A DNA stretch of 11,173 nucleotides, taken from Candidatus Peregrinibacteria bacterium. Its GTDB lineage: Bacteria; Patescibacteriota; Gracilibacteria; UBA1369. The notes below the pieces were generated by a model. It saw only the letters and a list, made by a program, of their open reading frames with translations, had not been told where the DNA came from and did not search any database. Shown one piece after another: positions 5,227 to 11,173 of the stretch. The position numbers and the translations under genes are program-made. The stretch covers positions 1 to 11,173 of the forward strand of contig WJJQ01000095.1 in the NCBI GenBank assembly GCA_014729615.1. Reading direction: 5' to 3'. Within the stretch, counting starts at the first letter, position 1. Every line of letters begins with the position of its first letter.

Positions 5227-6433
5227 GCTGAGGATCATTATCGTTTTCGGCATCTTCATTAGTAAACTCAACCTCAATGTCGGGTTCGATCCCTGTTTTA
5301 TCTATATGATTGCCGTCGGGTGTAAGCCATTTTGCAATTGTCAGCCTTATGCTTGACCCATCGTTCAATTTGAAAACTTCCTGAACACTACCTTTTCCAA
5401 ATGACGTTTCACCCAGAACTGTTCCTCTTTTGTAATCTTGAATAGCCCCCGCAACAATTTCACTGGCTGAAGCGGACCCTCCATTTATTAAAACAATCAG
5501 CGGAATATTGGCCAAACGCGGATTCCCGCTTAAATACATTGTTTGATCATCTTCATGATTGCGTCTTTCAATGGAAACCGCCTTTTTCTTACCTTCAATG
5601 AATTCCGATAAAACATCCACGGCTATTTCCAAATAACCGCCGCCGTTATTTCTTAAATCCAAAATAATTCCTTTCGGTTCAAGTAAAACCAAATCATTAA
5701 CAAGACTCTCAAATTCGGGAAGTGTATTATCATTAAACTGATACAAATTGATTCTATAAATACCGTCCTCTAAATTTTCCAGTTCAACACTGGGAATTTC
5801 TATAGTGTCTCTTACAATATTTACATCAAAAGGTTCATCAACACCCTCTCTTATAATTGTAAGCGTAACTGTTGTGCCTTTTTCTCCTCTAATACTCATA
5901 ATCGCGTCAAATAAACTCATATCCGCCGCATGCTCACCGTCAATTTTAAAAACTGTGTCACCCGGTTTTAAGCCCGCATTTTCCGCCGGTGAATTTTTTA
6001 AAGGAGAAACAACAACCAATGCTCTGTCTTCAACAGTAAGTTCCGCGCCAATACCATCAAGCTCACCATGCAAGCTTTGGTCAAATTCACTGGTTTCATC
6101 CTCGGTCATATAAACAGAATATGGGTCATCCAAAGAATCAACCAATCCCTTAATGGCACCATCTTTCAAATCTTCATTGTCTGCGACAGCATCCCGGTCT
6201 ACATAATTTTTCTCGACAATTGACCACACTTTCCAAAATGGATCCAGACTGACTTTGTTTTCGATCGTATTCCCGGCGACAATTGACGAAAAAGCTTCCA
6301 CGGCCGACACGTTTTTATCGGTTGAACCTTCGTCCAATTGCTTCTGAAGGTAAAAATTTGCGCTTTCCCATCCAAAAACAAAAACGAGTCCAAAAATTAT
6401 AAAATACGATATTATTCTGCCGGATTTACTCAT
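5192..6433 (-). CDS. ctpA: S41 family C-terminal processing peptidase (Ctp), membrane-anchored
   Basis: The 413-aa protein has an N-terminal membrane anchor (about 7-24), placing the rest outside the cytoplasm. An N-terminal helical region (65-115) is followed by a PDZ domain (about 122-205, with GIGAEL and LKPGDTVFKIDG) and the S41 protease core (about 223-390). The catalytic Ser322 lies in GGSASASEIVAGA and Lys347 in GETSFGKG. They are 25 residues apart, exactly as in characterised CtpA/D1-processing proteases, so the dyad is intact. The family trims C-terminal tails of exported proteins or degrades them. The substrate is unknown; the SLH-propeller protein and lipoprotein nearby are possible but unproven. 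The start ATG sits within the end of the ymdB-like gene (8-bp overlap, ATGAGTAA), indicating translational coupling. The length is normal for the family. Confidence 0.95.
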   Translation of the reverse strand: MSKSGRIISYFIIFGLVFVFGWESANFYLQKQLDEGSTDKNVSAVEAFSSIVAGNTIENKVSLDPFWKVWSIVEKNYVDRDAVADNEDLKDGAIKGLVDSLDDPYSVYMTEDETSEFDQSLHGELDGIGAELTVEDRALVVVSPLKNSPAENAGLKPGDTVFKIDGEHAADMSLFDAIMSIRGEKGTTVTLTIIREGVDEPFDVNIVRDTIEIPSVELENLEDGIYRINLYQFNDNTLPEFESLVNDLVLLEPKGIILDLRNNGGGYLEIAVDVLSEFIEGKKKAVSIERRNHEDDQTMYLSGNPRLANIPLIVLINGGSASASEIVAGAIQDYKRGTVLGETSFGKGSVQEVFKLNDGSSIRLTIAKWLTPDGNHIDKTGIEPDIEVEFTNEDAENDNDPQLNAALEYLKNL

Positions 6434-7208
6434 AAATTATATTAACTGGTTCTATAAACTTAGCTTTTTTTGATTTTAAGTCAACACCGATTTTAACTCC
6501 ATTAAATTGTACGGGACCTGTTGCCGGAGTCACATGCTTGGCTTCTTCATTCACAAAAAAATTAATAATCGGGTCTTTATCGGCTCCAATAATAGAATCA
6601 TGGGGCCCGGTCATTCCCGCGTCCGTAATAAAAGCCGTGCCTTCCGACAAAATTCTCGCGTCATTGGTTTGAACATGTGTGTGAGTACCCAACACGGCCG
6701 TCACCCGACCATCAAGATAGTGCCCCAAAGCAGCTTTTTCAGCAGTAGCTTCCGCGTGAAAATCCACAAGTGAAATGTCGTATTTTTGACTGCCCAAAAT
6801 TTTATCCACCAATTTAAATGGGTTTTTCACCTCATGTTTCATGCTTATTTGCCCGATCAAATTTATAATTAAAATAGTCACGCCATTGAATTCAACAATT
6901 GCAAAACCGCGTCCCGGCATCGATGAGTCAAAATTGGCGGGTCTAATAACGGGTAAATTTGGCTCATCCAAATGCTTTTCTGTAAATTCATCATCATTAA
7001 ACGCATGGTTGCCCAGCGTAAAAAAATCAACGCCCGCATCTATAAAACCATTTATATGCTCTTTTTTCACTCCTTTTCCATGTCTGGCATTTTCAGCATT
7101 GGCTATTACAAAATCAATATTCAATTCCTTTTTTATATTCTCAAGATTTTTTGCCAACAAATTTCTTCCGGCTTTGCCGTAAATGTCTCCAATAAATAAA
7201 ATATTCAT
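6426..7208 (-). CDS. ymdB: YmdB-family metallophosphoesterase (probable 2',3'-cAMP phosphodiesterase)
   Basis: From the ATG at 7208 the protein has 260 aa and opens with MNILFIGDIYG, the normal N-terminus of the YmdB/TIGR00282 family. An in-frame ATG 12 codons upstream (7244) overlaps a possible -10 (TATGAT, 7245-7240) and is therefore less likely. The dinuclear metal ligands are all in place: Asp8, Glu39 and Asn40 (NAEN), Asn67 (GNH), His151 (DFHAEATAEK), and His176/His178 (GTHTHVQT), with catalytic His68. The usual GNHxWD is GNHAFND here, a mild change. Characterised relatives are cytoplasmic and hydrolyse 2',3'-cyclic nucleotides; in Bacillus subtilis YmdB influences motility and biofilm decisions. 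It is the first gene of a two-gene unit with the Ctp protease. No Shine-Dalgarno is visible. Confidence 0.93.
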   Translation of the reverse strand: MNILFIGDIYGKAGRNLLAKNLENIKKELNIDFVIANAENARHGKGVKKEHINGFIDAGVDFFTLGNHAFNDDEFTEKHLDEPNLPVIRPANFDSSMPGRGFAIVEFNGVTILIINLIGQISMKHEVKNPFKLVDKILGSQKYDISLVDFHAEATAEKAALGHYLDGRVTAVLGTHTHVQTNDARILSEGTAFITDAGMTGPHDSIIGADKDPIINFFVNEEAKHVTPATGPVQFNGVKIGVDLKSKKAKFIEPVNIIYE

Positions 7209-7239
7209 TTCTGCTAAAAAAAAAGACGGATCAAACCAT

Positions 7240-7268
7240 ATCATAATTAAGCAAGATCTTCAAAATAA
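7240..7268 (-). promoter_or_regulatory. Possible promoter of the ymdB-ctpA unit
   Basis: On the minus strand TATGAT (7245-7240, 5 of 6) is preceded at 17 bp by TTATTT (7268-7263, weak). The leader would be about 25 nt to the ATG at 7208. It overlaps the divergent promoter of the 241-aa gene, so the two directions may compete. Low confidence because the -35 is poor in a very AT-rich stretch. Confidence 0.3.
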
Positions 7269-7287
7269 ATATAAAATATAGTATAAT
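7259..7287 (+). promoter_or_regulatory. Promoter of the 241-aa gene; near-leaderless start
   Basis: TTCAAA (7259-7264), a 17-bp spacer and a perfect TATAAT (7282-7287) lie 12 bp before the ATG at 7300. Initiation about 7 bp after the -10 would leave a leader of only about 6 nt with no Shine-Dalgarno, so translation is probably leaderless or nearly so. The same arrangement recurs at 8042-8070. Confidence 0.65.
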
Positions 7288-7299
7288 ATAATAAACACC

Positions 7300-8025
7300 A
7301 TGAAAAAACCTCAACTTAATAACCTGGCATATAAAGAAGGAGCCGTTGATATAACCGGTGAAGTTGCCAAAAAAGCGCGCATAAGCATTATCAGAAAAAT
7401 GGGTAGCGCCCTTTTGCAGGGATACCATGAAAAAGAAAAGTTCAAAGATCATGTGATCGAGTATTATCAAAGTATCGGGTATAACGTATTGGATCCTCTT
7501 CAATACATTACGATGGATGAAATCAAAATTGGAATGGGAAAAATAAAAGACCGTATTTTTAGTAATGATGAAATTCTAGAAATGTTTAGATCTTATAAAC
7601 ATGCAAAGCTTAAACCCGGAGAATCATGCATTTTACTTCCAACTTATTTAAAAAAAGGCGAATTCGTTTTTTATGATGACCATAGTTTCAGCATGAATTC
7701 TGTATATGTAACTCCCACTACACGCGATCCCTTTGATACGCTTGCATTGCGTACTCAAAAAATTGATGCCAATGGAGCAATTCAGGGGACATCATTATTG
7801 CAAATTTTCCCCGAAGAATTGGTCAAGGCAACGCGGGTTTATCATCAAGAAGAAGACCCGAATCAAGAAACAAATAACGAGGAATCAATTGAAGGAATAA
7901 CCGAACAGATGAAAATAATGATGAATGATTTGAACCAGAGATTTAATGAGCACGCAAAAAGAAAAAAATTCTGGGCGAGAATGGAAGAAACCAGAAATTT
8001 CTGGAAGGATTTACTATCAGAGTAA
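7300..8025 (+). CDS. Orphan 241-aa protein with acidic linker and basic C-terminal helix
   Basis: No family is recognised. Residues about 1-175 look like one globular mixed alpha/beta domain without signal peptide or membrane segment. Residues about 181-200 are an acidic, Asn/Gln-rich linker. Residues 200-241 form a predicted long amphipathic helix with a basic patch HAKRKKFW and repeated aromatic residues (FW, FW), suited to coiled-coil or partner binding. Two cysteines are absent from any metal-binding pattern; only Cys110 is visible. The ATG is supported by the promoter just upstream. Its stop lies only 16 bp before the -35 of the giant coiled-coil gene, and no terminator separates them, so read-through is plausible. 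The promoter twin and adjacency suggest that both proteins are made together and may interact; this is inference. Confidence 0.8.
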   Translation: MKKPQLNNLAYKEGAVDITGEVAKKARISIIRKMGSALLQGYHEKEKFKDHVIEYYQSIGYNVLDPLQYITMDEIKIGMGKIKDRIFSNDEILEMFRSYKHAKLKPGESCILLPTYLKKGEFVFYDDHSFSMNSVYVTPTTRDPFDTLALRTQKIDANGAIQGTSLLQIFPEELVKATRVYHQEEDPNQETNNEESIEGITEQMKIMMNDLNQRFNEHAKRKKFWARMEETRNFWKDLLSE

Positions 8026-8041
8026 AAGTACAATTTTAGCC

Positions 8042-8070
8042 TTCAAAAAAAGTATAAAAAATGATATAAT
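8042..8070 (+). promoter_or_regulatory. Promoter of the giant coiled-coil gene
   Basis: TTCAAA (8042-8047), a 17-bp spacer and perfect TATAAT (8065-8070) repeat exactly the hexamers and spacing of the promoter at 7259-7287. An ATG follows 13 bp after the -10 (8084), nearly the same distance as for the 241-aa gene, but it is one base out of frame with the long ORF. Confidence 0.65.
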
Positions 8071-8096
8071 ATTTAGATTTATTATGTCTATTTTTC

Positions 8097-11000
8097 GTGG
8101 AGGGAATACAAAAACAAATTGATTCGGCACAAAAACGCGTGGAACAACTGAAGCAGGAGCAGTCTCCTCAGCAACTTCGCAAAAAAGTTGCGCAGTACGA
8201 ACAAACACTTATACATGAACTGGACGCGGGTCAACAGGAACTGAAAGCTTTGAGTGACGATCCCGAAATCTCAGATTTACAAGCGCAAAATTTCTTAAAA
8301 TCCTCTGCCACGGCCTTGGCCGGAACAATTGCCCAAATAGCCAATCAAGGGCATGACATTCTTTCTAAATACAAAAAAGATGAAAAAGCTAAGCTTGATT
8401 TTGGCTCTATCGACACTTTAAAAGGCACATTAAAGGGGCAACTCGATAAACAAAGAGCAGAAATTATCAAATACAGGCAATTAAAAGAAGCGGCACAGGA
8501 CTATCAGGGTATCATTTCCGAAGAGCAACAGTACAAGTCGTCGGGCGAAGAACATGATTTCGATAGTCTTATTCAAACTTATCAGGATTTTCAGGAAAAA
8601 ACGGTTCAGGCTAAAAATAAAATCCCCGGGAAAATGCTCTCTACTGAAAGCGAAACGATCCGCACGGAAATGCAACAAGGCATGGAAGATGCAGCCCGAG
8701 ATTACCAGGAAAAAGTTGAGCATTTCAAAAGCGAAAAGAAAATATTCGAAAATCATAAAAAAAATCTTGAAGAAAAAAACAAGCAGGTCGCAAACTTTAA
8801 GCAAGTTGTTGATCAATATTCCAAAAACCCGAGCGATGCATTAAAACAGCAGGCTGAAGTTCTTTACGATCAATTGGATTCCGAAGCCATAAGCAATGAG
8901 ATTTTCGGTGAAGATTTGAGCGCTCATGATCAGGCGGGTGAAGAAGTTTCCGCTATTTATTCCAAGCTTAAAGCGGAAGTTTTCAATCCTTTCAGAGACG
9001 CGGTTGAACCGATTCGTGAAGCATTTACCGAAAAACAAACGGAACTGGCACGTGAAACTTTCAAAAAAATCGAGGAAGATCTAAAAAAATTAAAGGCTGA
9101 AATTGAAAAATTCGGCCCTACGGACAGCTTATACACAATGAATTATCCCGATGTAAAAAAAGAAGAAAGCGAGCAAATTAAACAGAAAGAAGATGCACTT
9201 TTAAAAGCATTGATAGCAACAAAAAACAGCATAAATGAGATAAACGGACAAGTTCACGCCGACACAAAAAAAGTCATTGAATTCGACGTTGAATCTAACC
9301 TTGCCTTTGCGGACAAAGAAATTACCAACATAGAAAACTACAGGGCGGTTCGCGCGACCAAAGACAAATTAAAAAAACAAGGATTAGATGGTTATGCCTT
9401 CTTTGAAAAAGATGAAGAAGGTCGTTTCAAAATGACTGCCGGATACAAATTGGCAAGTTTAAGGCCGGATGATCCGGAGAGAAGAGCATTATTGGACAGA
9501 ATTGCTGATGATCCTGTAGAACTGGAAAAATATAAAAAGCAAATTAAAGCGGAACTTGACAAGAAAAACAGTGAAACCTGGGCGTCATGGGCGGCAAATA
9601 TTGGAACTCCTTCACCGCATGGCCACCAGTACAATCCTCAACAGACAAAAAATCTCGAAAATTATTTATCAGATAAGGCAGAGCTAAAAAAACTAAAGGA
9701 GTTAAATAAAGAAGAGCTTTCAAGACTCGAATTTGATATTAAAAATTATCGAAATTTTAAAAACAAGAGAATCTTAGTTCAGCAGGCAATGCGCGAAGCA
9801 AACGCGGACGTAAAAAAACAAACCAAGAAAGTCGAAGTTAAAATGATTTCCGAGATGGGTGATGCACAACGTGAAAAAATGCAAGAAAAATTTGGCGCAT
9901 CAAGTGAAAAATATTTCCAGGCAATGGATGCTTTAAAAACAAGAGATACAAAAAAAGCACGCAGTTTATTTAACGAATATACAAATCTGGCAGCGGGATT
10001 TAATCAGGAAGAAAGAGACACTCAAGAAGCCCTTATTGCACAAGCGTACGAAATGATCGGGGTTATTGACATGTCCCAGCCGTTTTATCAGGCACAAGAA
10101 GCTTTGCAAAAAAATGATCGAAATCCACGACAAGCCATACGACTTTATAATTCATATTTAAAATCGGTTGAAGGATTGCCGGCGGAACAAAAAGAAATGC
10201 ATGAAGCGCAAATTGAAAACGCCAAAGAAGCGCTGCAAAGAATAAATTTGCAACAGGCAAATCTTGTCGATGAAATTCTGGAGGACGTTAAAAAAATAAA
10301 AAGAGTTGAACAACGAGAAGTGGGACGTTTAGATTTGACAATAAGCGAAGGAAAAGAATTCGATCATCTGGAGGCTAAAATAAACGCTTTAAGAAGTAGA
10401 ATAGTAAACGGAAAAGAAGTAATAGATTTCGATAAGGAATACGAAAAGATCATGAATGAGGCTCGCGATATAGTAGCAAAAAACAAAATATCCAAAGAAA
10501 AATCAGCAGCGGAAGAAATGGACAAATTGTTTAAAGCCATGCAGTCCGATGACAATGAAGTACGAAAAAAAGCACTGGTAAACTTCGCAAAAAAAGCCAG
10601 AGGCCGCAGAGGATACGGGCTTGCAAAAAAATACCTGGATTATGCGTTGGCAGAGGACTATAAGGAAGCGGCGGAAAAATACAAAAACCGAATTACGCGA
10701 GCGGAAGTAATGAAACGTTTGCGAAATAGCGGTAAGGCTATGGAATGGATTAGAACTAACGCGGCCGCGCAATACAATGAAATGAAAAAGGAAGGTAATG
10801 CGGCAGGAATCCGTTTGCAAGATGTTGAAGCGAAATTGCTCGAGAAAAAAGTTAAAGACCTACATAAGCAAGCTTTGAGAGATTTAATGATCACCGAAGG
10901 ACAAGCGGGTGGTCTACGAATGATGGAAAAATCGGAAACATGGACAGATAGAAAAATTGCGGGTTTGGCCAGAATAGCTTCAGCGGCAAAAGGTGGAAGA

Positions 11001-11173
11001 GAAAACCCCCTTGTGCTTTATCATGATTATTTTAAAGAAGGAGAAGGTTCATATTTTGATTCAATTGACCCGACAACATGGAACGCCGAAGATTGGGATA
11101 GCTTTCAGGATGAGGTTGCAAAATTAGCTTTTGAAACCGGTATGAGTCTTGGTCTTGGTGCGGGAGCATCCGC
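8097..11173 (+). CDS. Giant coiled-coil protein with TPR-like repeats, partial (runs off window end)
   Basis: One frame stays open from 8070 to the window edge. From the first usable in-frame start, GTG at 8097, it encodes at least 1025 residues. The N-terminal two thirds (about 1-600) are mostly charged, Lys/Glu/Gln-rich helices of coiled-coil type with a few breaks (a Pro/Gly/His segment about 500-520). Residues about 606-655 and 663-713 are two similar helical repeats (pattern QAxxALxxxD...AxxLxxxY...EA.I..A) resembling TPR units; a weaker third begins about 808. No signal peptide or membrane segment is seen, so a cytoplasmic structural or scaffold role is likely. The last visible residues (MSLGLGAGAS) turn glycine-rich, perhaps the start of a new domain. 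No family is recognised. GTG at 8097 has no Shine-Dalgarno; the real start may be ATG 8084 with a one-base frameshift in GGAGGG (8099-8104), giving MSIFRGGIQKQIDSAQ. Confidence 0.85.
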   Translation, partial: MEGIQKQIDSAQKRVEQLKQEQSPQQLRKKVAQYEQTLIHELDAGQQELKALSDDPEISDLQAQNFLKSSATALAGTIAQIANQGHDILSKYKKDEKAKLDFGSIDTLKGTLKGQLDKQRAEIIKYRQLKEAAQDYQGIISEEQQYKSSGEEHDFDSLIQTYQDFQEKTVQAKNKIPGKMLSTESETIRTEMQQGMEDAARDYQEKVEHFKSEKKIFENHKKNLEEKNKQVANFKQVVDQYSKNPSDALKQQAEVLYDQLDSEAISNEIFGEDLSAHDQAGEEVSAIYSKLKAEVFNPFRDAVEPIREAFTEKQTELARETFKKIEEDLKKLKAEIEKFGPTDSLYTMNYPDVKKEESEQIKQKEDALLKALIATKNSINEINGQVHADTKKVIEFDVESNLAFADKEITNIENYRAVRATKDKLKKQGLDGYAFFEKDEEGRFKMTAGYKLASLRPDDPERRALLDRIADDPVELEKYKKQIKAELDKKNSETWASWAANIGTPSPHGHQYNPQQTKNLENYLSDKAELKKLKELNKEELSRLEFDIKNYRNFKNKRILVQQAMREANADVKKQTKKVEVKMISEMGDAQREKMQEKFGASSEKYFQAMDALKTRDTKKARSLFNEYTNLAAGFNQEERDTQEALIAQAYEMIGVIDMSQPFYQAQEALQKNDRNPRQAIRLYNSYLKSVEGLPAEQKEMHEAQIENAKEALQRINLQQANLVDEILEDVKKIKRVEQREVGRLDLTISEGKEFDHLEAKINALRSRIVNGKEVIDFDKEYEKIMNEARDIVAKNKISKEKSAAEEMDKLFKAMQSDDNEVRKKALVNFAKKARGRRGYGLAKKYLDYALAEDYKEAAEKYKNRITRAEVMKRLRNSGKAMEWIRTNAAAQYNEMKKEGNAAGIRLQDVEAKLLEKKVKDLHKQALRDLMITEGQAGGLRMMEKSETWTDRKIAGLARIASAAKGGRENPLVLYHDYFKEGEGSYFDSIDPTTWNAEDWDSFQDEVAKLAFETGMSLGLGAGAS

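Noticed and set aside
7209..7244. 12-codon N-terminal extension of the YmdB-like protein
   Set aside because: The family starts at the M(N)ILFIGD motif, the extension has no RBS, and its ATG coincides with a possible -10 element.
8554..8844. 96-aa plus-strand ORF, Lys/Arg-rich
   Set aside because: It lies wholly inside the giant ORF in another frame, and its basic composition is the shifted reading of AAA/GAA codons.
8481..10894. Several 63-111-aa minus-strand ORFs rich in Phe, Ser and Leu
   Set aside because: They are shadows opposite the continuous plus-strand frame of the giant coiled-coil gene; Phe/Leu/Ser-rich translations are typical of the strand opposite Lys/Glu-rich coding.
1..11173. 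CRISPR arrays, insertion sequences, prophage or toxin-antitoxin modules
   Set aside because: No regularly spaced repeats, transposase or integrase motifs, phage structural genes or toxin-antitoxin pairs were seen on reading both strands.

Overview
The window looks like part of a chromosome from an AT-rich, probably uncultivated bacterium. The best guess is a member of the Candidate Phyla Radiation/Patescibacteria, for example a Peregrinibacteria-like lineage. That guess rests on three things: an SLH-anchored COG4880-type beta-propeller protein, several small orphan proteins, and few Shine-Dalgarno sites. It is an inference, not a demonstrated placement. All eight CDS stops visible are TAA or TAG, and no TGA occurs inside any convincing frame. 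The standard code therefore fits, and UGA-as-glycine recoding is not supported.

Layout. 1-66: 5' part of a tRNA-Ser(GCU) on the minus strand, cut by the window edge, with its promoter in 67-140. 271-2991 (+): a large secreted protein with three SLH domains and a beta-propeller, closed by a perfect 13-bp terminator hairpin. 3067-3678 (-): an orphan acidic lipoprotein. 3796-4164 (+): an orphan 122-aa basic protein with a good RBS, followed by about 165 bp of hairpin-rich DNA. 4334-4531 (-): a DUF4342 protein starting at TTG, with a striking inverted repeat around its promoter. 4638-4727 (-): tRNA-Ser(UGA) with encoded CCA. 4918-5226 (+): a stand-alone OmpR/PhoB-type winged-helix domain. It overlaps tail to tail a minus-strand pair, ymdB-like phosphodiesterase (7208-6426) then S41 C-terminal processing protease (6433-5192), which overlap each other by 8 bp.

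7300-8025 (+) is an orphan 241-aa protein. From about 8084/8097 to the window end runs one enormous open frame (at least 1025 codons, no stop) encoding a coiled-coil protein with TPR-like repeats. These two genes carry almost identical promoters (TTCAAA, 17 bp, TATAAT) placed 12-13 bp before an ATG. For the giant gene that ATG is out of frame by one base in a GGG run, which suggests a frameshift or sequence error at its N-terminus.

How the genes may work together. The SLH-propeller protein, the lipoprotein and the membrane-anchored Ctp protease all act at the cell envelope. YmdB-like and Ctp are translationally coupled. The 241-aa and giant coiled-coil genes are the least explained part of the window. 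They may form a co-regulated intracellular structural pair, but this rests only on promoter similarity and adjacency.
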